A stretch of 64,000 nucleotides of DNA from Capra hircus (GCF_001704415.2 NC_030812.1:54040093-54104092); one strand, 5' to 3'; shown: positions 32,311 through 44,531, counted from the stretch's first letter. Numbers and translations are program-made. Notes: generated by a model from the letters alone, not told the origin.

Positions 32311-33231
32311 TGGCTAACAAAGACATGAAAAGATGCTCAACATCACTCATTATCAGAGAAATGCAAACCAAAACCACAATGAGGTACCATCTCACACTGG
32401 TGAGAATGGCTACTATCAAAAAGTCTACAAACAGTAAATGCTGGAGAGGGTGTGGAGAAAAGGGAACCTTCTTACACTGTTGGTGGGAATGCAAACTAGG
32501 ACAGCCAGTATGGAGGATAGTGTGGAGATTCCTTAAAAAACTGGAAATAGAACTGCCTTATGATCCAGCAATCCCACTACTGAGCGTACATACCAAGGAA
32601 ACCAGAATTGAAAGAGACACATATACCCCAGTGTTCATCGCAGCACTGTTTATAATAGCCAGGACATGGAAGCAACCTAGATGTCCATCAGCAGATGAAT
32701 GGATAAGAAAGCTGTGGTACATATACACAATGGAGTATTACTTAGCCAATAAAAAGAATACATTTGAATCAGTTCTAATGAGGTGGATGAAACTGGAGCC
32801 GATTATACAGAGTGAAGTAAGTCAGAAAGAAAAACACCAATACAATATATTAACGCATATATATGGAATTTAGAAAGATGGTGATCATGACCCTATATGA
32901 AAGACAGCAAAGGAGACACAGATGTAAAGAACAGTCTTTTGGACTCTGTGGGAGAAGGCGAGGGTGGGATGATTTGAGAGAATAGCATTGAAACATGTAT
33001 ATTATCATATGTGAAATAGATCACCAGTCCGGGTTTGATGCATGAGACAGAGTGCTCAGGGCTGGTGCACTGGGACGACCCTGAGGGATGGGATGGTGAG
33101 GGAGGTGGGAGGGGGGCTCAGGATGGGGAACACATGTACACCCATGGCTGATTCATGTCAATGTATGGCAAAAACCAGTACAATATTGTAAAGTAATTAG
33201 CCTCCAATTAAAATAAATATTTTTTTAAGTG
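32311..33231 (+). mobile_element. L1_BT LINE 3' end, 5'-truncated
   Basis: Ruminant L1: the ORF2 C-terminus followed by a 3' UTR with 'gctggtgcactgggacgacc' and the 'cctccaattaaaataaatat' end. Flanking 'aatctgtc' at 32303-32310 and 33232-33239 is a plausible 8-bp target duplication. Confidence 0.92.
32325..32873 (+). pseudogene. L1 ORF2 C-terminal remnant (182 codons)
   Basis: The frame encodes the cysteine-rich C-terminal end of L1 ORF2p, with 'CWRGCGEKGTFLHCWWECKL' and 'MEYYLANKKN', ending at 'ILTHIYGI' as in full L1s. Endonuclease and reverse-transcriptase domains are absent because of 5' truncation, so the product cannot act. The uninterrupted frame suggests a fairly recent insertion. 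The first methionine is only the first in the truncated frame and not a real start. Confidence 0.9.
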
Positions 33232-33289
33232 AATCTGTCATTGATTCCAGGAACTAAGGTCCTGTCCTTGCATATCTTCTCAGACCCAT

Positions 33290-33356
33290 GGTGTCACCAT
33301 CTGCTCATTCTTCCAAGCTAGAAGCCTGAGACTCAGAATTATCTTTGAGACATCCC

Positions 33357-33403
<47 letters not shown>

Positions 33404-33850
33404 CTAACCCTTCATAAAAGCTGGTCAAATCTATTTCAAATTTTCTCTGTTTCAGTCCCTCTTTTCCAGATGTATTGCTGTCATTATCATTAATGACAAA
33501 GCCATCTCTTTGCACAGACTTCCTTTTCAAATTCCCTGTCTGTCGTTAGTACTACCACCAGATTTGCCCCTGGCCGTAAATCTGCAAGGGCACTCTTCTT
33601 ATTAATGTCTCTGTGACCATCTATACCCTTGTGATTTGGCCTCAATCTGTTCTACTCCTTGTACCTTACACTATAGTGACAAGAACACAACTTTCTCCTT
33701 ATGTGTGATAGTTGCCTTGATCACCATGATTTCAGGGCTGGTCTGTTACATCTAACTAGAATGTTGTTTGCTCTCACTCCCCAGATCTGGCACATTCCTG
33801 CTTAATTTCGACACCTGTAACAGACAATTTGCTTATCTCTTGTGGGTAGA
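33290..33850 (+). repeat. L2 LINE fragment
   Basis: 'cagaattatctttgagacat', 'ctaacccttcataaaagctg', 'ctgtgaccatctataccc' and 'gatttcagggctggtctg' follow L2 order loosely. The match is diverged and is interrupted by a CA repeat. Confidence 0.45.
33359..33402 (+). repeat. (CA)22 microsatellite
   Basis: A pure CA run inside the L2-like segment. Confidence 0.98.
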
Positions 33851-34052
33851 TTCTGTCGTATCTTCAGAGGTATTTGTTCATACTTATCTCATGTCACTTA
33901 TTACCTTTGACAGTAACTTACTTAAAATTATCTATAATATACTACATACAACTATTGCATAACATTTATCATAGATCTTATATTTAGAGCTCTCAAAGTG
34001 CATAAAATATCATTAAAATGTAATTGGAATTCTATACGTTTAATGGATAGCT
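33851..34052. other. Unassigned spacer
   Basis: Nothing recognised. Confidence 0.4.
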
Positions 34053-34062
34053 AAAGCAATTT

Positions 34063-34243
34063 CCCTGGTGGCTCAGGTAGTAAAGAATCTGTCTGCAATG
34101 CAGGAGCCCAGAGTTCAATCCCTGGGTTGGGAAGATCCCCTGGAGAAGGAAATGGAGAATTCCATGTACAGAAGAGCCTGGTGGGCTACAGTCTACAGGG
34201 TGGAAAAGAGTCGGACACAACTGAGTCACTTTCACTTACTTTC
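34063..34243 (+). mobile_element. Bov-tA SINE with internal deletion and TSD
   Basis: A perfect duplication 'aaagcaattt' at 34053-34062 and 34244-34253. About 24 bases of the usual 'caacccactccagt' block are missing between 'ggaaatgg' and 'agaattcc'. Confidence 0.94.
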
Positions 34244-34253
34244 AAAGCAATTT

Positions 34254-34764
34254 TACATAATTTTACCAGATTGTTGGTCATTCCTATGACCTTAAGCAAC
34301 ATTCATTAGGCCCATGTTACCTGTGAAGCTTTATTGCTCTGAAAAAAAAAAAAATGAAGTTTTTCTGAATAATTCGATCAACTCTGGTATGAGAAAGAAT
34401 TTAAATAAAAAAGAAATAATTTTCCTGAATGACATGCCCATTTATTTTAAATCTTTGAAAATTGAATTGTTTTATTTCATAATCAAAACCTATTTTTACT
34501 CTAATAGGATAATTTCCACTACTTTCTAATACTTAAAATTCTTACATCTCTACTCTTTTCTCACTTCTACTCTGCTCTTCCAAATATAAAGGATTTTCTT
34601 CACTTGTTTCCAAAAAGAACAAATGTTTTTTACATAGTTATCCCAGTGTTTATATTTAAAGTATATCCTGTGAGATGTTGAAAATTCAACTCAATTGGAA
34701 AACCATATGCTGATTTCTACTTGTTGCCAGGTACTGAAGTAATATTCTAACTGCTTTGAAAAAA
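34254..34764. other. Unassigned AT-rich sequence
   Basis: An A12 run lies at 34342-34353. No gene was seen. Confidence 0.45.
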
Positions 34765-34925
34765 AAATGATATTATGATAGAAGTAAAAGCCCTGGGATC
34801 CCAAGTCAGAAGATCTGGATTCAAACTCACGTTTCATTATTGCTAACTGCAGAAGCCCATGCAAGTTAGCAGAACATTTGTTCTTTAAGGACTTTCTTTG
34901 TTTCAATGACATTTTCTTGATATCC
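34765..34925 (+). repeat. MIR SINE
   Basis: 'aagccctgggatcccaagtc', 'agatctggattcaaactc' and 'gcaagttagcagaac' follow the MIR head and core. Confidence 0.6.
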
Positions 34926-35984
34926 TCCCTGCCTCAATTAGGACAAATTCGGTTGGAAAAAAACAAATTTTTTGTATTAATTTATGCAAAAGTTTGCATA
35001 TCTTTCACAGTTCTGTAGAGAAAATAGAAAGCTCTATAGGTATTTTAAACAGAAAGGGATTTAATATAGGAATTAAATGCCTCTAAAGTCACTAGAAATG
35101 TTAAAGGAGCTGTAAAAAGGAGACTTACAATGGAACCATTGAGTGCAAGAACTGTAAACCATAGCTTTGTTCCAGGGATCGTAAATACCCACTAAATATC
35201 TCAGCTGCCTCTGGACACCCATGAAGCCAGTGATCAGACAGGAGCTCAGAGACCAGTGTCCATTTCCAGGGCCACACTGCTTCTCAACACTGCCCACAGA
35301 AACAGCAGAAGGGTGAAACCACCCCCCTCACTACCAGCTTCCAAATCCTGCATAAGTGTATCTAACTGGTATCCGGAGCTAGCTGCAAGAGTCTAGAAAT
35401 GCGGAATTTTGTTTCTCCAGCCTCTGAAATGAATTCAGGAAGGCACATTGAAAGAGGGAAGAATAAAAATTGGTCGCCTATTAATCATATCCAGACTGGA
35501 GAGTATTAATCATATCCACACTAGAAGCCAATCACCTATTAATCATATCCACCCTCATATTCAGGAAGATGGTTTATAAGGCTATTCATAACTTTCTGGC
35601 ATTTAAGGACAGAAATGAAGAAGATGTAGCTGTACATATTCAGATGAGAGCTAGAAAGGGAAAAGCAGTGATCTTGGATTAGTTATCAACTATATCCCAA
35701 GAGCTATGCCTTTTTCATCCCCATTCTTGCTCTTCCCCTCTTTTTTCTCCCCCCACCTCTCTTTCTTTCCTCCTCCTCTTGCCTTCACAGATATCTACAA
35801 CATAAACTAAATGACTGCAGGATGAGGGCAAAAGGTAAACTATCTTTAAAATGGAAGTGATCAAGCAGGCAATAACCCTTTTTGTCAATTTTGCTTTTAC
35901 AACTCTCAGTGTATGTCAAGTTATCTAGGATAAAGAGACAAATAAAAAGAATTTGCCTCCATTTCCTCCTGTCTGAAGTGAAAA
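34926..35984. other. Unassigned; short repeated motif at 35480-35551
   Basis: 'attaatcatatcca' occurs three times at 35480-35493, 35505-35518 and 35538-35551. No gene or transposon was seen elsewhere; 35735-35790 is pyrimidine-rich. Confidence 0.5.
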
Positions 35985-36190
35985 TGGGCTTACTTGGTAG
36001 CTCAGATGGTAAAGAATCCTCCTGCAATGTGGGAGACCTGGGCTCAGTCCCTGGGTTGGGAAGATCCCCTGGAGGAAGGCAAGGCAACCCACTCCAATCT
36101 TCTTGCCTGGAGAATCCCCATGGACAGAGGAGCCTGGCGAGCTACAGTCCATGGGGTCACAAAGAGTCAGACACAAATGAGCAACAAAAC
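35985..36190 (+). mobile_element. Bov-tA SINE
   Basis: Full length with head 'gggcttacttggtagctcag'. The B box is altered ('gggctcagtccc') and the tail is 'gagcaacaaaacac'. Confidence 0.92.
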
Positions 36191-36954
36191 ACAGGAAAAT
36201 AAAAATGATATCTGCTCCTTTCTTTCAGGGTTGTGAAAATCAAACGAGATAACCAAAAAAGGCTTGTATAAATGTTATCCTTTTTCAATGAGATGCACAT
36301 CATCAGTTTTAAAGTATTATTTAGAACATCATCTTTCTATATGTTTTACTACAGTTTATATAGCTATATTATCTGATGCTGGGTCTCTAGTTCTCAGCAA
36401 ATACTAATTGAATTGAATCTACATGTGCACTCATGTGTTTAGTAAATAGCATTGATGCATCCATCTGTGAGATATTTTTATCATTGCTAATACCAATCCT
36501 CCTTATTTTCTTCTGTGAAATCATCTGATAACAGACTGAATTTCCAACTGAGAAATTTGAGAACCAATCTGAGTGTCATTCTATGGAAGAGCTACCCCGC
36601 AACTAGTACATTCTGTTCATTCTCAATAGAGTTCAATTTATTCCAGAAATATGATTCCAGTATTTTCATGGGGCATTGAACTATAGATAAGACAATTGCA
36701 GCCATAAAATTCTATACTTCTGTTGGCACTAAATAGCAATAGGTTTTAGTATAAAAATTGAAATCACTGTAAGACAAAGTTAACTCTCTCCACAGCTCTA
36801 AGTAACAATTTCCTAGAAGCCAAGTATGAAAGAGAAAAGAAATAATATTTATTGGTGGACCACCTTAATCATTTTATATGTATTATTGTACTTGGACCTT
36901 TTATTGATTAATCAGGCCTATTTCAAATAATTTAGACAGACTCATTTTTTTCCT
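36191..36954. other. Unassigned; possible MIR trace at 36215-36275
   Basis: 'ctttcagggttgtgaaaatc' followed by 'aaacgagataac' resembles the MIR 3' core, weakly. Otherwise nothing was seen. Confidence 0.35.
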
Positions 36955-38215
36955 TCTTTTAATTACTGAATGAGTATTTAGAATATGCCAGGAAGCATCC
37001 TGGGAACATAATGATAAAAAAGATCAACCTCTGCTCTCAAGGAACTTACATTCAGAGGATTTATGAATAAAAAGCCCACTGCAGTGTACTGCAAATTTGA
37101 CATTAGTGTGCTGTGGGAAATCACAGTAAGGACTCTTAATTCAGCCTCTGGTAATTAGGAAAGACTCTCTGGAGAAAGTACCAGCTAAGGGACCTGAAGA
37201 TGAGTAGGTCTGAGGCATAAGGCGCAAGTGTTATAGCGACAATACGACAATACGTGAGACTTCTGTAAGGTCTTGTCTGACTTGTTAAGGCATTTGACTT
37301 AGTGAAAAGGGAAACCAAGGACTTTAAGTACAGAGAGAGGTGATGAAATTTGCATTACAGAAAGATCAGTCTCTCTGTGTCTGGAAACCGACTGAAGGAT
37401 GGCAAGAGTGAGAGTGAAGCCTGGACAGAACACTTGGGAGAAAATCCTTATAACAAAGGTGATGGGCGATGATGTCTTATTCAAGGCAGAGCTAGTGAGG
37501 CCTGAAAGAAGAAATATTTTCACTGTTTAAATGAAAGAAGATTGTGATTCAATAGAGGAGTGAGGACAAAGGAGAGGTTATGGATGATATTGATAACTTA
37601 TGTTTCCTGTTTGGATGGGCAACTGGAAGGATGAGAGGGTCATTCATTGACACTGGGAGACAAGGAAGAGAAACCAAGTTCTGGAAGAGATGACATAAGC
37701 TTTGAGCCTTTTGAGAGAGAAGTGCTGCAAGGCATCTGGGTGAAGATAATAGACACTACTTTCTTTAATTCTCCAAGTAGGTCTGGGAAGCTCTCAGAGA
37801 ACAAGATCACAGAAGCCAGGAGAGTAAGAGAAACTACCTGGACAGAGTTTGAGCTGTGTCCATGAGGGACACGAATACTTGAGGGCACCAATATTTGAGG
37901 GCATGAAAATAGGCAAAAGAGCAAAGTTTACAAAGGAAACAAGACAAAAAACAAGTAGGAAAACATTGGGTCTTAAAGCCAGTGTAAAGAGCAAGTGTCT
38001 AACAGTGTTAAATGCTACTGGAGAAACAAGTTCAATAAGTATTGGGAAGTGGCCCATGGGGTTCACTGGGACAGAAGCAAGATGATAATGAGTTGGAAAA
38101 AGCAGATGTGGAGAAAAGAAGCTACTGAGTATCGAGAGACAGTTCATAAAGTTTGACTGCAAAGGAAGTAGAATGATGGAATAATAGTTGGGGAGACATT
38201 TCATTAACAAGAGCT
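36955..38215 (+). repeat. Long old mammalian interspersed repeat
   Basis: Ordered landmarks are 'ctgctctcaaggaacttaca', 'gaaattt gcattacag' near 37345, 'aaagatcagtctctctg', 'aacagtgttaaatgctactg' at 38001-38020 and 'gcaagatgataatgag'. This text recurs widely in mammalian genomes; I recall the order but not a secure family name. Minus-strand frames across it (138 codons at 37794-38210) have no domain. Confidence 0.5.
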
Positions 38216-39619
38216 CTTCCCATTTGTTTTTGTTTGTTCAAGATGTGAAAGACATGCAAAATAGTAAATGTTGAAAAGAGGAAGAACCAAAACAACAGAA
38301 ACAGAAAGGTGTAAAGTACAGGACAGAGAAGATTCTCACCTCTAAGAGGAAGGAGAGGAACCAGAGCCGGATAAAGATGCTTGGGCTTCAGATCCATTGA
38401 GTCATTGACTTAATGAATACTTGTTGAGAGTTTGCTCAGGTCTGGAGAGTGTGAGGAAATAGAGGTAGGGGAAAAAAAAGTAAGTAAGTTTTGTGGAGAA
38501 AAATGTAAAACACAGAGAAACTGAAGATGAACATGGTAAACAATGGGATTTGTTATTAAATGAAAGAGCATTCATTCTCTGGGAGGCATTGAATTTAATA
38601 ACATTTTCCAGCTTAATATTCTTCACTGTGCTTTGCAAACTTTCTCCAACATCATGTCTTTATCACCTTACATCCCTGTTGAATCAGGTCAGCTTATTAC
38701 CTGTAAAGGAGTTAATCAATCCAAGGTATTGTCTTTCTGGCTTTCCACAAAACAACTCACTTATAAAAAGACAGGACTCATTACTCAGCAGGATTATTTT
38801 CTTAAATGTCCAGAGAGACGTGGTCAAGAGAGCTCATTGAAAATCACCAATATTATCAGATAGGAACAGTTAGAAACTCAAATGATAATAATAATGAGGA
38901 GCAGGCCACATCCCATGAACCTGAGGTCATTTAATATCTTTTCATTCAAATGAATCAACCTTTTATAAAATTATTAGTTGATGATAGACTCAGACCAAAA
39001 TAAAACAGTGTCCTTGTACAAGGAGGAACTCACACACAACTTTCTGTGCTGCAGATGAAAGACTCTGAGCCGAGGAGAATAACGCGTGCAGGCTCTTCCG
39101 AAAATGCTCCTTAGGTCTAGACCTCCAAGGAATCAGACTGACAATTACATGAAAGGTTCTGATTCAACTGCTCCTTTCAAAACCACTTCAAAGGATGGCG
39201 ATGAGAGATACCAGAGGGATGAAAGTTTCTTTCAGGGCTGCGTTCATTTATTTGAGACCAAAGAACAAATGTCCCAATTGACAAGGTAGGTGATTCAGTC
39301 TTCCTGATTGCAGTGACAAACTTTAGAGAAAGACCAGGTCAGGAGGAGACTGGAGGAAATTTTAATCAATTGCACACCAACTTGCCTGTGAAGTCAGTCC
39401 CTTATGTCACTCTGATTGGAATTTATGTACTGATGGGTAGACCCAGAGAAAAGGCAATGCAAGTGAGGTCTGGGAAGGGAAGTCAGGCAGATGGGAGCAG
39501 GCACTGCTTTTGCTCTCAGGCTTCTAATGACCTCTCTCTGGATGCAGGAGACAGGTGCAGACAGAGCCAAAGGAAAACCAAAGATATTTTGTCACAACCA
39601 GCTACTTTGAGTCTATTAT
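38216..39619. other. Unassigned; short frame with donor-like end
   Basis: 39086-39289 is open for 67 codons and is followed within four bases by 'acaaggtaggt', a good splice-donor look-alike. No acceptor, domain or codon bias supports a real exon. The rest of the stretch shows nothing. Confidence 0.35.
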
Positions 39620-39845
39620 AGTTAGAAAATGTACTGGACTTGGAGTTTGAATTCTTGAGTATAGATTCCAAAATGCCACTGGTTAGCTGTGAGACGGACA
39701 GCAAGTAAATTAATTTCTCTCTGTTACGATGGAGGCAATTTCTCAAGAGTAAATTACAGAGCCTTTGAGTGCCTTAAATGAGATGATATATTGATACCAT
39801 AAGGCTCTTAGTAAACTCTAAAGTGTTACATGTTACTCTTTTGTA
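39620..39845 (+). repeat. MIR SINE
   Basis: 'ggacttggagtttgaattct', 'ccactggttagctgtgagac', 'gcaagtaaattaatttctct' and 'cttaaatgagatgatat' follow MIR across nearly its full length. Confidence 0.75.
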
Positions 39846-40234
39846 GTTATATTTGCAAGAATTAAACACATAATATTGTGTTAGAACTTTAAAAATCATA
39901 TGAAGAAAGTCAATGGTAGACATGTCACTAAGATACCTGAACAGGGGACAAACAGGAACTCAAATAAGCTGAATGAAAATCGAATTTACTGTAAATGTTG
40001 GTAGCAATCCAGAAGTTACATTTTAAAAGATCCAGCAGATAGATGGAACAGAAAAGGAAAAAACATGTGAAATCTTGTTTTTGTCATGATTTCAGCATGA
40101 CTCAGTTGAAAGGCATTTGAGAAAGAATCCAGCGCAAATTGCAGAGAATTGTGCTTAAACTGTGCTTTTGTTTTCAGCAGTAGAGATGATAAATATCTTC
40201 CTCCCTGCATTTTCTACCATGTTTGTTTTTTATA
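39846..40234. other. Unassigned spacer
   Basis: No gene or repeat recognised. Confidence 0.4.
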
Positions 40235-40610
40235 TAAATAGGAGTTTTTTAATTGAAGTATAAAAGCAATGGCACCCCACTCCAATATTCTTGCCTGGAA
40301 AATCCCATGGACGGAGGAGCCTGGTGGGCTGCAGTCCATGGGGTCGCTGAGGGTCGGACACGACCGAGCGACTTCACTTTCACTTTTCACTTTCATGCAT
40401 TGGAGAAAGAAATGGCAACTCACTCCAGTGTTCTTGCCTGGAGAATCCCAGGGACGGGGGAGCCTGGTGGGCTGCCGTCTATGGGGTTGCACAGAGTCGG
40501 ACACGACTGAAGTGACTTAGCAGCAGCCGCAGCAGCAGCAGCATAGTTGATTTACAACACTGTATTAGTTTCAAGAGTAAAGCATAGTGATTCAGGTTTA
40601 TTTGTTTCCT
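40235..40610 (-). mobile_element. L1 antisense fragment split by Bov-A2
   Basis: Left 'ttttttaattgaagtata' and right 'atagttgatttacaacactg' join into standard L1 antisense 3' UTR text, interrupted at 40262-40543. Confidence 0.7.
40262..40543 (+). mobile_element. Bov-A2 dimeric SINE inside L1
   Basis: Complete dimer; linker complement at 40372-40394; tail 'gcagcagccgcagcagcag'. No clear target duplication beyond 'ata'. Confidence 0.95.
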
Positions 40611-40779
40611 CTCCAGAGTTTATTATTTGTAGACTTTATAATGATGGCCATTCTGACCAGTGGTCAGGTGGCACATTGACCCTCTATAGTATTTAGTTTA
40701 AGTGCATCCTTTGCTTCTCCCCTTTACATAACACTTAAGCTATAAAGGGAGCCTGATTTCGTTCATAATGAAGGTCATA

Positions 40780-41445
40780 CAAATTGACATGACACCATTT
40801 TTCATCCATTATATCAGCAAAAATTCAAATTCAAACATATTGTGTTGGCAATGATGTGAGAATGTAGGCACCTCCATTCATTGCTGGTGAGTGTCGAAAC
40901 TTGCATAAGTTCAGTACATGACAAGTTGTCAATATCTGTCAAAAGTACAAGTTCATTGACTAAACAATCCCACTACCAGGAATTTATCTTAGATTTTGCA
41001 TGTATGAGATGATGAAATTATTTGTATTTGTTATAGGAAAAGATTGGGGAAAATTGAATTTAGTCTCTATGAGGTTGGTGAAATAAATTATGGGTTAAAA
41101 TACAATGAAAACTATGCACCTACATAAAATAATAAATAAGATTTTATGTACTGATATAGAACAATCTCAAAAATATGTTGTATATTGGAAAACATTAACA
41201 TATAATATAGTATGTGAAATAATCTACTGTTTGTGAAAAAGCGGAGTTAACAAATATTCATCTTTATATTTCCATATATGTTGAAATCTATGGAAAGATA
41301 CATAGGAACTTAGCAAAACTGCCTACATTTTGGAGGGTATCTGTGAACTAGACAATGGTGGAAGGAGACTTTTTATTGATATTTTAGTACTTTTTTATTT
41401 TAAAAACTTGTAAATGTGTCATTATTTCAAAAATTTAGTTTTTCT
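40780..41445 (+). mobile_element. Old L1M 3' end
   Basis: 'ttgctggtgagtgtcgaaac', 'caatcccactaccaggaatt', 'tatgtactgatatagaacaa' and 'tggaaagatacataggaac' follow the old L1 3' end order. Confidence 0.75.
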
Positions 41446-41489
41446 TTAAAGAAAAGTATTTTACTTAAAAATATGTCTTCCTACCAGAT

Positions 41490-41580
41490 TATGTACTATG
41501 CCTTGTTCATTTCCCTTCTCATTACCTAGCCATAACACCTGCTCAACAAACACTTGGTAAATAAATACTGAATGGTAGAA
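41490..41580 (+). repeat. L2 LINE 3' end
   Basis: 'tgccttgttcatttccct' then 'acctagccataacacctgct' and 'ggtaaataaatactgaatgg'. Confidence 0.45.
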
Positions 41581-41688
41581 TGCTACAATTGAAACTTTCT
41601 TGAAGGAAGGATCTAGCTTCTTTCCCAACAGAGTTCTTCATATGATGAAAGTAAGTAACATTATGTGGAAAGAACATGGAGAAACAGC

Positions 41689-41711
41689 AAAAAAAAAAAA
41701 AAAAAAAAAAA
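41689..41711 (+). repeat. (A)23 homopolymer
   Basis: Pure A run without an adjoining SINE body. Confidence 0.95.
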
Positions 41712-41800
41712 GGCAACTGAGAAGATAAGAGAATGGATTTATATGCAAAGTCCTAATTTGAGATTTCATTAATTTTATAGTTCTTCCCAGAGTTATAGTT

Positions 41801-43966
41801 CAGCCAAAGATGGAAAAGCTCTATACAGTCAGCAAAAACAAGACTGGGAGTTGACTGTGGCTCAGATCATGAACTCCTTATTGCCAAAGTCAGACTTAAA
41901 TTGAAGAAAGTAGGGAAAACCACTAGATCATTCAGGTATGACCTAAATCAAATCCCTTATGATTATACAGTGGAAGTGAAAAATAGTTTTAAAGGACTAG
42001 ATCTGATAGACAGAATGCCTGATGAACTATGGACGGAAGTTCGTGACATTGTACAGGAGACAGGGATCAAGACAATCCCCATGGAAAAGAAATGCAAAAA
42101 AGCAAAATGGCTGTCTGAGGAGGCCTTACAAATAGCTGTGAAAAGAAGAGAAATGAAAAGCGAAGGAGAAAAGGAACGATAATTCCATATGAATGCAGAG
42201 TTCCAAAGAATAGCAAGAAGAGATAAGAAAGCCTTCTTCAGCGATCAATGCAAAGAAATAGAGGAAAACAACAGAATGAGAAAGACTAGAGATCTCTTCA
42301 AGAAAATTAGGGATACCAAGGGAACATTTCATGCAAAGATGGGCCCGATAAAGGACAGAAATGGAATGGACCTAACAGAAGCAGAAGATATTAAGAAGAG
42401 ATGGCAAGAATACACAGAAGAACTGTACAAAAAAGATCTTCATGACCGAGATAAACACAATGGTGTGATCACTCACCTAGAGCCAGACATCCTGGAATGT
42501 GATGTCAAGTGGGCCTTAGAAAGCATCACTATGAACAAAGCTAGTGGAGGTGATGGAATTCCAGTTGAGCTGTTTCAAATCCTGAAAGATGATGCTGTGA
42601 AAGTGCTGCACTCAATATGGCAGCAAATTGGGAAACTCAGCAGTGGCCACAGGACTGGAAAAGATCAGTGTTCATTCCAATCCCAAAGAAAGGCAATGCC
42701 AAAGAATGCTCAAACTAATTGCACTCATCTCACACGCTAGTAAAGTAATGCTCAAAATTCTCCAAGCCAGGCTTCAGCAATATGTGAAAGGCAAACTGCC
42801 AGATGTTCAAGCTGGTTTTAGAAAAGACAGAGGAACCAGAGATCAAATTGCCAACATCCTCTGGATCATGGAAAAAGCAAGAGAATTCCAGAAAAACATC
42901 AATTTCTGCTTTATTGACTATGCCAAACCCTTTGACTGTGTGGATTACAATAAACTGTGGAAAATTCTGAAAGAGATGGGAATACCAGACCACCTGACCT
43001 GTTTCTTGAGAAATCTATATGCAGGTCAGGAAGCAACAGTTAGAAGTGGACATGGAACAACAGACTGGTTCCAAGTAGGAAAAGGAGTACAGCAAGGCTA
43101 TATAGTGTCACCCTGCTTATCTAACTTATATGCAGAGTACATCATGAGAAACGCTGGGCTGGAAGAAGCACAAGCTAGAATCAAGATTTCCGGGAGAAAT
43201 ATCAATAACCTCAGATATGCAGATGACACCACCCTTATGGCAGAAAGTGAAGAGGAACTAAGAAGCCTCTTGATGAAAGTGAAAGAGGAGAGTGAAAAAG
43301 TTGGCTTAAAGCTCAGCTTTCAGAAAACAAAGATCATGGCCTCTGGTCCCATCAGTGGAAACAGTGTCAGACTTTATTGTTTTGGGCTCCAAAATCACCG
43401 CAGATGGTGACTGTAGCCATGAAATTAAAAGACGCTTACTCCTTGGAAGGAAAGTTATGACCAACCTAGACAGAATATTCAAAAGCAGAGACATTATTTT
43501 GCCAACCAAGGTCCATCTAGTCAAGGCTATGGTTTTTCCAGTGGTCATGTATGGATGTGAGAGTTGGACTGTGAAGCAAGCTGATAGCCAAAGAACTGAT
43601 GCTTTTGAACTGTGATGTTGGAGAAGACTCTTATGAGTCCTGTGGACTGCATGGAAATCAAACCAGTCCATCTTAAAGGAGGCCAGTCCTGGATTTTCAC
43701 TGGAAGGACTGATGCTGAGGCTGAAACTCCAGTACTTTGGCTACCTCATGTGAAGAGCTGACTCGTTGGAAAATACTCTGATGCTGGGAGGGATTGGGGG
43801 CAGGAGGAGAAGGGGACGACAGAGGATGAGATGGCTGGATGGCATCAGCGACCTATGCACATGAGTTTGGGTGATCTCCGGGAGTTGGTGATGAACAGGG
43901 AGGCCTAGCATGCTGCGATTCATGGGGTCACCAAGAGTTGGACACAACTGAGCGACTGAAGTGAAC
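41801..43966 (+). mobile_element. BovB LINE, 2.2 kb, 5'-truncated in EN
   Basis: It begins in the last third of the endonuclease ('agccaaagatggaaaagctc') and runs to the 3' end ('gcgactgaagtgaactcaac'). Open pieces are 41901-42182, 42189-42740 and 42628-43410 (260 residues; 'FCFIDYAKPFDCVDY', 'LRYADDTTLMAESEEELRSL'). The YADD motif is kept, but motif A has Pro for Ala. A 7-base deletion near 42712-42722 shifts the frame and is shared with 62608-64000. Another deletion of about 25 bases lies at 43350. 'ttatagtt' and 'tcatagtt' at the two edges may be remnants of a target duplication. Confidence 0.94.
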
Positions 43967-44353
43967 TCAACTCTCATAGTTGACAGCCAAGATTGGGGTG
44001 GGTAGCTTGAGAAAAAAAAACTTTAAAATGTACTTTGAAGAGGGGGGGAAAGAAAAAGAAATAAAGGGAAAAGGAAGAGAAGTACAAAAAGTCAAGTATT
44101 AAGATAATGGTTGCTCTTAACTCTGGAGCATCGAGGTGATTTGGGGACTTTTTTGGTATCAGATAAACTATTTTATTTAGTGTCTCCTGCTTTTTAAATA
44201 CTTGTGGATTTAAAATTTTTAATTTATTCTTTGTTTTCATGTTTTTTAACTATTATTTTCTGAAAGCTTTTTCCTTCTCCCAGCTTCCAAATATTCAGCC
44301 CACATTTAAGTATGAGGGGTGAGCACACAGGTTCTGTCACGTGGTTTAGAGCA
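43967..44353. other. Unassigned spacer
   Basis: A purine-rich stretch lies at 44035-44090. No gene was seen. Confidence 0.45.
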
Positions 44354-44531
44354 GTGGTTCTCTGTCTTGGCTGTGCATTGAAATACACAGGGAGTATTAA
44401 AAATTATACTGATACCTGGGGTCCATGTCCAAACAAGCTGATTTAATTCATTTATAGAATGACTTGGGCATCAGAATTTTTAAAATCTCTCCCGAGTGAG
44501 TCTAACACACAGCCAAGTATAAGAGCTACTG
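44354..44531 (+). mobile_element. MER5/MER58-type hAT MITE
   Basis: Terminal repeats 'cagtggttctc' at the left and 'agagctactg' at the right. Inside are 'tgcattgaaatacacaggga', 'actgatacctggggtcc' and 'catcagaatttttaaaatct', as in nonautonomous hAT-Charlie elements. Confidence 0.7.

Noticed and set aside
37794..38210. 138-codon minus-strand frame with hydrophobic stretches as a membrane protein
   Set aside because: It lies antisense to an old interspersed repeat, and its composition follows from that repeat's purine bias.
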